Origin: Delphinapterus leucas
Taxonomy: Eukaryota > Chordata > Mammalia > Artiodactyla > Monodontidae
DNA: 64,000 nucleotides
NCBI RefSeq assembly: GCF_002288925.2
Contig: NW_022098037.1
Span: 1,452,384-1,516,383, forward strand
Reading direction: 5' to 3'
The notes below the pieces were generated by a model, which saw only the letters and a program-made list of their open reading frames with translations, was not told the DNA's origin and searched no databases. Positions 47,040-58,970 of the stretch are shown one piece after another. The translations under genes were made by a program, and so were the position numbers. Position 1 is the first letter of the stretch, and each line of letters starts with the position of its first letter.

Positions 47040-47900
47040 TTTGGCAGTTTGTTTATTCATTCATCCATTGATAGACATTTGGGTTGTTTACAGATTTTGG
47101 CTATTATGAATAAAAGTGCTAAGGTCATTCACATAGAAGTCATTGTGAGAACCTAAGTTATTTTTCATGGGTACTTAGAGGAATTTCTAGGTGGTTTGAT
47201 AAGAGCGTGTTTAACTTTATTGGGAATTGCAAGTCTGTTTTCTAAGGTAATTGTACTATTTTGCATTTCTCCTAGCAATGTATGATGAAAACTTTAGTTG
47301 CTACACGTTCTCACCAGCACTTGGTATTGTCAGTCTTCTTAATTTTAGCCTTGATAGTGAATGTGAACAGTCTCTCATTGTGGTTTTAATGTGCATTTCC
47401 CTGTTGACTAATGGTGTTGAGCATCTTTTCATGTGTTTATTTGAAATACATCTTCTTTGGCAAAGTATCTGTTCAAATCTTTTGCCATTTTTATTCTTGT
47501 TGTTTTTCTTCTTGTTGAGTTATGAGTTGTGATATGTAAATATATATTCAGATATGTGATTGGCAAGTACTTTCTTCCAGTCTGAGGTTTGTCTTTTTCA
47601 TTTTCTTAATGGTGTCTTAAAAGCAAAAGTTTTTAATTTTTATGAAATTCAATTATAAATATTTTCCTTTTATGATTTGTGCTTTTTGTGTCCCAGATAA
47701 GAAATTTTTGCCTAACTCAAGGTCATAAATATTTTCTCCTAGAAGTTTTATCATTTTACCTCTTACATTTAGATATACAGTCCATTTCAAGTTAATTTTT
47801 CTATATGGTGTGAACTAAGTGCTGAGAACTAAGTTATTTTTTTTCTTTCTTCTTCTTCTTCTTTTTTCTTTTTTTGCATGTGGATATCCAGTTATTCCAG
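47040..47900 (-). mobile_element. Old L1 fragment (ORF2 3' region)
   Basis: 'cattgatagacatttgggtt', 'ctcattgtggttttaatgtg', 'gagcatcttttcatgtgttt', 'aaatattttctcctagaagt' and 'tttctatatggtgtgaacta' are reverse L1 landmarks. Confidence 0.8.
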
Positions 47901-47929
47901 CACTGTTTGTTGGAAAGACTAGCTTTTCT

Positions 47930-49480
47930 TCATTGAATCACCTTGACGGCTTTGTTTGGTATAGTTTTCTTCATGTTTCTTTTGCTTGAAGTTTATTGAT
48001 CTTATTAGATCTGTGGATTTATACTTTCCATCAAGTTTAGAAAAGATTTGCCTGTTATTCCTTAAAAAAAATTTTTTTTGTCCTCTGCTTCTCCTTTTAG
48101 ATTCCAACTACATGAATGTCAGATCACTCAATATTGTCCCACAGTTCACTAATACTCTTTTCATTTAATTCTCTTTTCTCTATGTACTTCATTAATGTAT
48201 AGTTTTCATTGTTATGTTGTCGGGTTCACCAGTTTTTTCTTCTGCACTATCTAATCTGCTGTTAATCCCTTGCAGTATATTTTCATTTCAGATATTGCAC
48301 TTTTCATCTTTAGAAGCTCCATTTGGATCTTTTTTTATATCTTCTATTTCTATCTTCAATGTGTTTGTGTTTTCTTCAACATATGGAGCATATTTATAAT
48401 AGCTGCTTTAACTGCCTTTGTTTGCCCATTCTATCAGCTGTGTCATTTCTGATTATGTTTCTATTAATTGACTTTTCTTCTGATCAGGAGTCATATTCTC
48501 ATGGTTGTTGTTTTTTTTTTTTTGATCTTTTATGTTATTTTATTTTTATTGGAGTACAGTTGATTTACAGTGTTGTGTTAGTTTCTGCTGTACAGCAAAG
48601 TGAATCAGTTATACACATACATATATCCAATCTTTTTTAGATTGTTTTCCCATTTGGTCATTACAGAGTATTGAGAAGAGTTCCCTGTGCTATACAGTAG
48701 GTCCTTATTAGTTACCTATTTTGTATATAGTAGTGTGTCATGGTTGTTAATTTTGATTAAACATTAAACATTTGTAAATATTATGTTGCTGGTTGCTGGA
48801 TTTTGATGCATTTCTCTAAGTAGGGTTAGACTTTGTTCTGCAGTTAATTTACTTGGGGTCAAATTGTTTTGAGCATTGTTTTTAATTTTCGTTAGGGTGA
48901 ATCCAGTTTAGTCTTTATTCTAGAGCTAATTTAACCCCACTAGTAAGGCCATCTGAGGACCCTTCTGAGAACCCTTCCCAGTGCCTGTGAATTATGAGGT
49001 CTCTCCACTTTGGATGGTAGGAACATGAACTATTCTCAGCCTTCTGGGAATACTAGGAATTGTTCAGCTAGCCTCTGCATTCTATCAGTTCTTCTCCCCC
49101 TCTCATAGAGTTTTAGTTCACACATAAGCAGCTCAGCATTCAGCCAAAGATTTGAGGGGACCTTTGGACAGATCTTTGGACTTCTCTCTTTCTGCAGCTT
49201 TCTCTTTTCCAGTATTCTTCCCCACAAATTCTAGCTGCCTTGGCCTCCTTGAGCATGATCTCCTCAAGTCAGTGAGATCACTGGACTCTGGGTTCCCCTT
49301 CCTATGCCATGCCTTAGAAATGCCCCATCAATAAGCTGGACAGTCACAGGGCTTGTCATATTTGTTTCCCCTCTCAGAGATCAGTCTTGTGCTGCCTGTT
49401 GGCCAGCCTGAAATAATTGTATCACATATTTTTTCCTCGTCTTCTAGTTTTTTAATGTGGAAAGGTAATTCCTACAGCAG
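47930..49480 (-). mobile_element. Second copy of the old L1M block
   Basis: 'tagatctgtggatttatact', 'agattccaactacatgaatg', 'ctgctgttaatcccttgcag', 'tgaattatgaggtctctcca' and 'cagtcacagggcttgtcata' parallel the 41400-42580 copy in the same orientation. A young L1 end at 48525-48740 interrupts it. Confidence 0.7.
48525..48740 (-). mobile_element. L1 3' end nested in L1M
   Basis: 'ttggagtacagttgatttac', 'ttctgctgtacagcaaagtg', 'ttccctgtgctatacagtag' and 'ttttgtatatagtagtgtgt'. Same family as 10240-10800. 'catggttgt' occurs on both sides (near 48499 and 48739) as a possible target duplication. Confidence 0.88.
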
Positions 49481-50228
49481 TTAATCCTTCACAAGCAGAA
49501 GCAGAAATCCCATTTCAAAGTGCTAACTTTTAATATGTTGCAACTTCTTGAGTGTCAGAAATGAGACAAAAGGGAAAACCTAACTGATTTTAAGGAGATC
49601 ACTTTGAATACTTAAATGTAATTATTCTTTCTTATTCCTTCCCTATCCATCTCCCTTTCCTCCCTAAAGGGTAGAGGATTCTACCTGAGATCCTTCCCTT
49701 GAGCAAATGAAACTTGCAAGTGAAACTGCTTTCTATAATTTGTTGTATTTGGAGGTGTACTCAGTATTTAAGGAGCAGAAACCATAGTGTTGCAGATATT
49801 TTCCCCCCCTTTTTTTTTTTCAAAGTAGATGATATTACAATAGCTCTGAGTAGCTCTTTCATTTACTGAATTAAAAGTTCCTAGGGTTTCACTTTGGCCC
49901 TGCTGTCATTCAACACGATCAGAACAAAGCTCTTTACCCTCTTCTATGCCTCAGCTGCTTAACTGTAATATCAAGGTACTTTAATGCGGAATGTAAAATT
50001 GTGCACATGGAAAAGTGAATTTTCCTGAAGCACAGCAATTGAGATATTCCTTTAAATGATGTGCACTAAAAGAGTCAGCCTTGGATCTCCAGTTTACTTA
50101 CAAAACCTACCCACACTGAAAAAAGATAAACCATGAACACTCAGTTGTTAAGACCCAGAAGAATTCTCTAAGTCTACTATATCTACATTTCTATAAATAC
50201 GTAGTTCTTTTCTTTTATCCTCCTCTTT

Positions 50229-50273
50229 AAGAGTAAGACAACTCAAAAAAAAAAAAAAAGAGTAAGACAACTC
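50229..50273. mobile_element. Poly(A)-only retrotransposition scar
   Basis: aagagtaagacaactc at 50229-50244 is repeated exactly at 50258-50273. Only A residues (50245-50259) lie between. A perfect target duplication around a bare poly(A) is what an extremely 5'-truncated L1-mediated insertion would leave. The site TTTAAGAG resembles an L1 endonuclease target. Confidence 0.85.
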
Positions 50274-50488
50274 TTAAATGCTAACAAGACTGAGTGCCAG
50301 GAAAATTGTCCATTGTGGCAAAAATTTTCAGCCATTTTTTCATGTTAAAGGCTTTAAAATTTTTATTCCCCTCTGTTTATCTCCTCAATTAATCTTCCTT
50401 ATAAAAATGCATATATACATATAAGTTAAAAACACTTTCCCTAACTATGTACCATAGAAAACCACAGATGGCAATTAGCTTGACTTTA

Positions 50489-50860
50489 TTTTATTTTATT
50501 ATTTTTTACTATAAATTTATTTACTTATTTATTTATCTGTCTGCGTTGGGTCTTTGTTGCTGCACGCAGGCTTTCCTCTAGTTGCGGCATGCAGGGGCTA
50601 CTCTTCATTGCAGTGCATAGGCTTCTCATTGCAGTGGCTTCTCTTGTTGCAGAGCACAGGCTCTAGGCACCCGGGCTTCAGTAGTTTTGGCATTTGGGCT
50701 CAGCAGTTGTGGCTCGTGGGTTCTAGAGTGCAGGTTCAGTAGTTGTGGCGCATGGGCTTAGCTGCTCCACGGCATGTGGGATCTTCCTGGACTAGGGCTC
50801 GAACCCGTGTCCCCTGCATTGGCAGGAAGATTCTTAACCACTGTGCCACCAGGGAAGTCC
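50489..50860 (-). mobile_element. CHR-type SINE, full length
   Basis: TTTAT tail, 'gcgttgggtctttgttgctg' body, reversed head 'gccaccagggaagtccc'. A 17-bp target duplication starting caattag is seen at 50472-50488 and 50861-50877 with one mismatch. Confidence 0.96.
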
Positions 50861-51480
50861 CAATTAGTTTGACTTTAAAACTAGCTTTCTTATTGAACAT
50901 TTGTGTGCCTATTGGAGGATTTCCATAATGCAAACCTCCACTAGAATGTGCTTTCAACTTTTCATTCAAGAGACTTAATCAGGAGCAACCAAAATGTACT
51001 GCTTAAGGTTTAAAAAATATATCAAACTTTAAACACTGTTACCCTGGAGGGGAGATCCTGGCTACAAAACAAATAGACTTCAAAGGGACCTCCTGACTTT
51101 CTCTAAACCACAGATAAATATTTGCTATTACTATGGTAATAGGTAGCATAGGGCCACTTTGTCCTTCACTTGTAGGAGACCTTGAAGATAGGTGTTGATC
51201 GCCACCATGAAAAGTTTTCCCAGTAGAGATAAATCTCATACACCTTTTCCCATTAAGTTCTAGTCTGACATACAAGGATTAATTGCAAGAGATTAATTAA
51301 AGAAGAGAGCTGAAAGCTAATTAGAAGGAGAAACTTTCAGAAATAAAAGCCAATAAACTGGCTTAAAAGATAAAAAGTAGATATTATTTTCTCTACTTTG
51401 ACCTACATGTAATGAAGTACAATCAGTTCAACTGAAAGACTGGTATCCCTAATTTATATGTTTGTAGAGATAGAAAACAA

Positions 51481-52490
51481 GGGACTTCCCTGGTGGCGCA
51501 GTGGTTAAGAATCCGCCTGCCGGGCTTCCCTGGTGGCGCAGTGGTTGAGAATCTGCCTACTAATGCAGGGGACACGGGTTCGAGCCCTGGTCTGGGAGGA
51601 TCCCACATGCCGCGGAGCGGCTGGGCCCGTGAGCCACAACTACTGAGCCTGCGCGTCTGGAGCCTGTGCTCCGCAACAAGAGAGGCCGCGATAGTGAGAG
51701 GCCGGCGCACCGCGATGAAGAGTGGCCCCCGCTTGCCACAACTAGAGAAAGCCCTCACACAGAAACGAAGACCCAACACAGCAAAAATAAATAAATTAAT
51801 TAAACTCCTACCCCAAACATCTGAAAAAAAAAAAAAAACCACCATGTTCCTTCAATGAGCCAAGTTCTTTCACAATATTATTATTTATAAAAAAAAAAAA
51901 AAAAAAAGAATCCACCTCCCAATGAAGGGAACACGGGTTCGAGCCCTGGTCTGGGAAGATCCCACATGCTGCAGAGCAACTAAACCCGTACGCCACAACT
52001 ACTGAGCCTGCGAGCCACAACTACTGAAGCCCGCATGCCTAGAACCCGTGCTCCACAAGAGAAGCCACTGCAATGAGAAGCCCGTGCACCGCAACGAAGA
52101 GTAGCCTCCACTCGCCACAACTAGAGAAAGCCCGTGCAACAAAGACCTAACGCAGTCAAAAATAAATAAATAAAATAAATTTATTAAAAAAAAAAAAATC
52201 CGCCTGCAAATCCAGGGGACACGGGTTCAAGCCCTGGTCCGGGAAGATCCCACATGCCGCAGAGCAACTAAGCCCATGCGCCACAACTACTGAGCCTGTG
52301 CTCTAGAGCCCACGAGCCACAACTACTGAGTCTGCACGCCTAGAGCCCATGCTCCACAACAAGAGAAGCCACTGCAATGAGAAGCCCACACACTGCAAGG
52401 AAGAGTAGCCCCCACTCGCCACAACTAGAGAAAGTCCGCACAGAGCAATGAAGACTCAACGTAGCCAAAAATAAATAAATAAAAAATTTT
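51481..52490 (+). mobile_element. Cluster of nested cetartiodactyl SINEs
   Basis: Four segments in one orientation. (A) a 40-base SINE head at 51481-51520, cut after gaatccgcctgc. (B) a complete SINE at 51522-51805 with (AAAT)n tail, then 18 bases, poly(A) at 51824-51838, 50 non-SINE bases and poly(A) at about 51890-51907. (C) a headless SINE body from gaatccacctccc (51908) to about 52197. (D) a headless body from tccgcctgcaaatcc (52199) to about 52490. The bodies start at the position where head A stops, so one of them is the rest of A. Long frames here are SINE artefacts. Confidence 0.92.
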
Positions 52491-52859
52491 GAAAAAGATG
52501 GAAAACAATAAATACTATAAAATTAGTCTATGTTTCCTTCCACTCCAGAGTAGAGATTTATAGAGAAGAACTGGAAGTACAGAATTTTCAGGATGTTTAA
52601 GCCATTGAGCTTACAGAGCATGAAAGCCCATAACAAAAATCCTGACCTCCAAAGAGAAACAAATTAAATCTCATTTCAGTTTCTAAAAATGTTTTTTTAT
52701 CATACTTTAGATAAGAAAAAGACATTTCCAACCTGGATAGATTGCAAGCTTGGCTAATATAAATCCTAATTGTGTCTCTTATCAGCAGTGTCATTTCTGA
52801 GTGATGACAGAGCTGTGATTAAAGATAAAATTCCAGGTCTGTGTGACATTAAGCCTTTT

Positions 52860-52965
52860 AATCAAAGAAGCATTTATTCATTCAACCATTATTTATTGAG
52901 GAGATACTTTGTATCAGGCACTGTGCTAGGTACTCTGGATACAAAACTGAATAAGAAAAATCAGT
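52860..52965 (-). mobile_element. L2 3' end, reverse
   Basis: 'ttcattcaaccattatttat' and 'tatcaggcactgtgctaggt' are the reversed L2 terminus. Confidence 0.75.
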
Positions 52966-53084
52966 CATGTGTAGGATTTCAGTTGTTCCCTAATTCTTGA
53001 AAATTGAGCGAGCTTTGTTAAAAGTGGTGTAAGAAAACAGCCCAAAATATTATTTTTTTAAATCAGAAGAGCACGTAAGGCCGT

Positions 53085-53600
53085 TTAACCAAATTTCTCA
53101 ATGCTGGAAGTTCCTCTAGAATGGCTGATACCCATCTGTTCTCTATTAGATCCCACCACCCTCATCAGGCAGCATATTTCATTTTTTGATGATTCTAATT
53201 ATCAAAAAGTTCCTCTGTGTTAAGCTAGATCTGTCCTCTGTAACTTCTAATACTGATCTTGAAGCTACACAAAATAAGTCTATTTTACTTTCAACAAGCA
53301 AGTCCTTCAAACATTTAATGGCAGCCACCAACTTCACTTTCATTTTCCAGGTTAAATATCTACAGTGTCTCATATCATGTAGTTTTTAGACCATTTACCA
53401 CTCTGGCTAGGTAGCAAGTGACCTCTGTTTTATTTATATATGTAAGCAACCGATGACACTATTTTCCTCACATTTCCCCCTCTAAGATGTCAAACAAATT
53501 CTAAACTCTACTGCTGAACATTTTTTTCCAATTCTTTTTCAATCCAAATGCATTTCAAAGGTTTTTCTGTAACCTAAGGAATATTCAGATTTTAAAACAC
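53085..53600 (+). mobile_element. CR1/L3 LINE fragment
   Basis: 'aaaaagttcctctgtgttaa', 'ctgtaacttctaatactgat', 'aagtccttcaaacatttaat' and 'ttttccaggttaaatatct' follow the L3 (CR1-like) 3' sequence. Ancient and diverged. Confidence 0.65.
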
Positions 53601-55139
53601 CTATAGTATTTCAATACAGCTATTTGGGAAGAAATGGAGTTGATGAGTAGGGACAGTGGTATGAAAGTAAAAAAAAAAATGAATTCACCATGAGAATATT
53701 ATTTATGTAGCCTACTGAGCACTCACCTACAATCACGGTAAAACAGAGAGGCAAGATTGCCATTCCAGTGTCATTATTTTGGGAGGTAGGGAAGGGAAGA
53801 GTCACTTCTATATCTGAATAGAATGTCGTAACATTATCTGCATATTTCCATAGTATCTGTCATTGTATTATTTAGTTCATGAGAAAATAATATTCCTGGT
53901 TACACACCAACTAAACTGACAGGCAAACTGGCAGGTAAGGCTGACGTAACGAAGCGGGGTTGGGGGTGGCCAGAGCAGTCTAAATATTCGGTAGGTACAT
54001 ATGAACAGAATTGGTTCCCCCTGTCTCCATAAGCAGCTGAAGGGATGAACGTGACTGGTTGAAACTGACCAGGAGATTAAAATGGCCTCTGAGGATGAAA
54101 GTACCAGCGGCCAGCTCCACAAGTAACATATCCTTCTGGTTACACTTAAGGCACCTGCTAGAACGTCCAGAAGTAGCTAAATGCTTTCTCAAGTGGGCTT
54201 TTTAAAAAGGAGAACTAAAAAGAAACAGCAATAATACATCACTGAACTCTTGGCCCACGAATTTCCACGTGCGCCTGGTGCATATTTTATAAAGTTCTTG
54301 GAAAACAGGTGTTTCCCACCTGTTCTGGTTACAGTATTTCAAACTGATAATCTTTTAAACATGTTATAACTCCCTGACTAACTTGAACAGGACTTCAAGA
54401 GAGACATTTTCAAGCATATTGTTTTAAAAGACCATTTATTTTAACAACAAACCTACCATACAAAGTCATGAAGAGTATCTATTCTTAACAAAAGAATAAA
54501 GACAAGTCCAAATAGGGACTCCAGACCAGGGTCAGGAACTGAACTTTGCTCACTCACTCTGAGTTCCCTACAGAGCAACCTCTTACTAGGATCACTTGGA
54601 GATTCCTCCTTGAGTCCGAAATACCAACAAGGTGTAGGTGGATACATTTTTTTTCAGTTTTGATAAGAAGTTTTACTTTAAGCTCATACTTATCTCTTAA
54701 CATAACTTTGCCATCTAAAAATATCTTTTAAAACTTAGTTCTTTATCTTGTACTTGACATTCATAATATAGTTTTAAAAGAATTTGTAGAGTCACAATAG
54801 ATATGTAGAACTAAATATGGAATGAAGAGACATGAATTGTTCTTTGTACATCTGATTTGTTCATTTTTCTCTAAATCTAACTCCTTCTAGTCTATTTTTG
54901 CCTGTTTGTGAAGATGACTGGGCTACTGCTTTAATAAAAAAAGTATATAATTCTTTATATTCACTCTACTATGAAATGACCAAGACTGATGTGTTCTCTA
55001 ATTAAATATCTGTCCAAAAGCACTAAGCAAAAATGTAGACCCTTGATGCTCTTGAAAAACATTGACAGTTAACCAATGTTAGTACAGGATGTCCCTAACT
55101 TACAAGTGGTTTGTGTTCTAAAAATTTATTTGTAAGTCA

Positions 55140-55265
55140 GTTGCCTGGCCTTTAGAATGCATTTTATGTCTAGTTTTGTTTACTACTGTATCCCCAGAGC
55201 CTGAGATAGTGCTAGACACATAGTGGGCATCCAAATATTTGCTGATTGACTGGATGAAGTGACCT
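55140..55265 (+). mobile_element. L2 3' end
   Basis: 'actactgtatccccagagcc', 'gtgctagacacatagtggg' and 'catccaaatatttgctgat' are the L2 terminus. Confidence 0.8.
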
Positions 55266-55299
55266 AAAAGTGCACTTCACTAATAACGTAATTGAACTA

Positions 55300-55600
55300 T
55301 ATTATTGTTAATAATAATTAGCATTTATAGAGCACTTAGCCATTTATAAAACACATTTATATGTGCCTTATTTTGTCCTTTCTCACATTGATTCAATTTA
55401 CAAATGAAGAGTCTAAGACCCCGAAATTAAAGAGAGAGCCATTGAAGCTACTTGAGAGGATTGGGTGTGAGATGCGGAACTTGAATTAAAGTGGTAACAG
55501 TGGAGGTGAGAACCAATTAGAGATAGAACCACCAGAACCTGGTGATGGACCTGATACGGGCCTCCAACTCCTACACTTATGCTATCACATTGCATGTAGA
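55300..55600 (-). mobile_element. MIR-like remnant
   Basis: 'attagcatttatagagcact', 'acaaatgaagagtctaagac' and 'ctcctacacttatgctatca' suggest MIR in reverse. The middle (about 55440-55540) does not fit and may be another old insert. Confidence 0.5.
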
Positions 55601-56089
55601 AATACAAGCTATAGATAAAATATCATCTATACATACAAAATAGAGACTCAGAGAGCGTAGGGACTCATTTCTTTTTCTGCTGACACCCTTTTCTTTAGCA
55701 GTTAAGTGACTTCCTTATGTTCAGTGGTTAAGAAGAAGGACCCATTCACCTTGCAAGAAATGAGATCTCCCCAAAAAGATTACACCAAAATTGAGGGCTC
55801 CTGCCTAGCTAGCAGGAAGACTGATATGACTAGCTAAGCAGTATCCAGCCCAAGACCCCTGCTATTGGAGTAGTTTGGATGTAAAGAATTTTCTTAAGTC
55901 ATTTACTCACTCTATGGCATAACCCATGTGTTCAGAGGTGGATGAGACACTAAGGGGTCCTGAGACAAATCTTCAAATCTGTACACAAATCCTTTCTGTA
56001 ACATCTCTCATAGAGGCTCACTCAGCCTTTGCTGAAACATTTCATGGGATGAGAAACTCAATGGATCTCACTTTGCCTTTTGGATACAT

Positions 56090-56635
56090 CCGTTTTTTTA
56101 AAAAGTCTTTCTTTGGTCAAACTCTTGCTTTCTGAAAGCATCAGAGTCCATTTAATCCCTCTTCAAACATCTGAAGAATGCTAGCAATTCCTGAACATCC
56201 ATAAATCCTCTCTCACAGGCGAAATATCCCAAGTTAATTGTTCATGATATAATGAGGTTTCTAACTGATCTCACCAATTCTGCTCAGCTTTCTCTAAATA
56301 GGAATATCTTGACCTGAACATAATATTCTAGCTGTGCTTTGACTAGAGAACACAACAAAAGAACTATTCTCTTTTTGTTTGGAGCATTATTTTTCTATTA
56401 ATGCAGCCTAAGACTGCATTAGCTTTTTTTGGCAGTCATGATGTATTGTTGACTCACATTGAGATTACAGTCAAACGAAACCCTCAGGTCTTTTTCACAT
56501 GAATGGCTGATAAGTCACACCTCTTTGGTGGTATTACAGCTGATTTTTGAAAAGAGGAATTTATCACTATTAAGTTTAATCTCATAAGTTTTGCTCAAGA
56601 ATCTTTCACAACGTTCCCTGAGTTGTCTTTCTTAA
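56090..56635 (+). mobile_element. CR1/L3 LINE fragment
   Basis: 'attaatgcagcctaagactg', 'cattagctttttttggcagt', 'gttgactcacattgagatta', 'cctcaggtctttttcacatg' and 'aagtttaatctcataagttt' are in CR1/L3 order. Same strand as 53085-53600. Confidence 0.8.
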
Positions 56636-56639
56636 ACAG

Positions 56640-56970
56640 TTCTGATTATGTTATCCTTACCCAGAGCTACTGATTGATCTCCACTACCCACGGGATCAAG
56701 TCCAAAATACTTTGCACACTAGACCCTGTATAATCTGAACTGAGCCTTCAGGGTTAGCCTCATCTTCCCTCATCCCTCTCTCTTCTCCATTCCCCACCAT
56801 TCCATACTCTTCAACCATTCTGAGCATTGACCTTCTTCACACATGTGCACTTTTCCATGGAATTTCCTTCTCCACCTTTCAATTATTTTTTTATACTTTA
56901 AGAGACAGCCATTTAAAAGTCCCGATCAGACTGTGAGCTCCCTGAAGGCAGGAATATACTACAGTGATGT
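56640..56970 (+). mobile_element. L2 LINE 3' region
   Basis: 'gggatcaagtccaaaatact', 'cttttccatggaatttcctt' and 'gactgtgagctccctgaagg' are L2 landmarks. It abuts the CR1/L3 piece. Confidence 0.7.
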
Positions 56971-57889
56971 TCAGATAATAAGAAAGAGACATAACTTACA
57001 AGTTTTATATTTTTAAGTTTTTTTGGTTCGATTTTTCAAAGAAAAGAATATTTAAACCTCTTTCTTCAAAGCTAGTTTCTCCTCCCAGCTCTAGAAATGC
57101 AGGTGAGTGGGGTTTGGCTTACTTGAAATAACATTTCTTAGGGATAGGGAGTAACAACTTTGGCAGTTTATCTGAGTGAACCAGATAGCTGCACAGGTTT
57201 GTCCAGAGGCCATGTCATAAGGTGATTGTTTTCCAGAAGCACAAAAAAACCCCACCTTTGCACCCAACACAGCACTGTGAAAAGAAGCCCAGCTGGAAGC
57301 ACTGCAGGAGCAGAAGCATGAGGCCCTCTATTCAATCATTTCCAATGATTTCAATGAAAAACTAAACAAAATCCCCCAGTTAACCTTTACATGCACCTGC
57401 TGCTGTTTTCCAACAGGTGTTGATAGATTTGTACCTTTCCATCTAAACTGCAACCCTTTGTACCAGGCCTTTGCAGATTAGAAATAGAGCCTATGGTTTG
57501 GGTTTGCAAAGGGATGGCGGCTACGACATTGTTCTTGTTGAGAAATTGTACTAATTAACTCTCTGCCTTAGGATCTGTCATCCTAAATGGCTATAACTTA
57601 ACAGACACTTAGCAAGTAACCTCTCAAACAGACTGTTTAGCGTGCCTGCAGACCAGGTGCTCTGCCATAAAGATGAACAACAAAAGGTAACAAATAGTTA
57701 TTATAGATAATCTTAACAATAATAATGCCTCAGAGTTCATATATTTGATAAACAGCTATTTAGCAGGCAACATGTTAGATGCAAGTCTAGTGTTTCTCGA
57801 AGTGTGGTCTGGACTGCCTTAAGGAGCTCACAGAACAATGCGATAAACGCCATGACAGAGGTGAGCGTGTGATAAGGGTGCACAGGTGT

Positions 57890-58970
57890 AAGGCACATAC
57901 ATAGTGCACCTAACCCAGGATTTTGGAAGGAGGTGAAGTTTAAGGAAAGTCCTTAAGGGTCAATAGCAATTATCTATCCTTTCATCCATCCATCCAAAAA
58001 TATCTGAGTGACAACTTAGCTAAGTGGATGAGAGGTAGGACTTGGGGAGAGGAGCATCTCAGGAAAAGAAAGCATGTGTGCAAGGGTCAGAGGATAAGAA
58101 AGAGCATGGCACCTTGGGGTAATACGATGGTTCGATAGATAGAGCTGGAGGCTGGGGTATAAGCGGCAGTGAAGAGGCTGAGGCAGCGGGTATTAGAAAG
58201 GACCTAGCGTGCCCCATTAAACAACGTGGACTACGCTATGAGGAAACTGGAGAGTCAGTGAAGGGTTTTAAGCAGAGAAGTGACATTTTAGATTTCATAA
58301 AGATCCTTCAGAGTGTGGTATAGAGAACAGATTGGGAAGCAAGCAAGACAGAGTAGAGAGAACCTTCAGGAGAACATTGCAATAATACATAGAAATGATT
58401 TGCACCACCATTTGTAGCTGTGGGGATGGAGAGAAGCATACGTACTCAAGAGACACTGCAGTAGCAGAATGGGACAGGCCCTGGGGACTGACTGAGGCTG
58501 GGTGAAGGAGAGAAAAGAATCGAGAATGAATCTCAGTTTTCGCCTTGATGGGTCTTTCTGGGTTAGACAGTGATGCTATTTGTTTAGGTTTTTATTTTCT
58601 CAGTGAGGTAAGAGGCAAACTCTTTGGCTGAGAGCAAGCAATGGGTGTGAGAAGGGGTTTTAGGGAGAGGAGAAGACACTTTGAAAGAGTCATTGCAGGA
58701 ATGAAAGGGAGCTGACGGAAAAAGGATTTCCAGGGAAGTTTGAGGGCCAAATTCAGGCTGGAAAACATAAATCTGTAGAGGTATCTCTCAGCACAATTGT
58801 GTTATTATTTTTCCCATTAGAGTTCAGCTATTTAGCTGAAGGAGCGAGAAGGCGAACAGTAGAATTGATCTAGAATGGGGATGTGATGGACAGACAAGGG
58901 GGCAATGGAGTTGAGAGAACTGACAGAAGATTCCAGAGAGAAAATCATGGGAGCAGGCTAGGTACCATGT
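57890..58970 (-). mobile_element. L2 LINE 3' region, reverse, about 1 kb
   Basis: 'cagagaagtgacattttaga', 'ggagaacattgcaataatac', 'aagagacactgcagtagcag', 'gaatcgagaatgaatctcag' and 'gggttagacagtgatgctat' read as L2 in reverse. Confidence 0.75.

Noticed and set aside
51423..51858. ORFs of 121 and 140 codons on both strands
   Set aside because: They are produced by nested SINEs and their tails.
55085..55150. Possible Tigger-like end ('gatgtccctaacttacaag')
   Set aside because: Only one end is recognisable and it is short. Not enough to call an element.
57786..57840. Possible MER5-like end ('agtgtttctcgaagtgtgg')
   Set aside because: No second terminal repeat was found within 250 bases.
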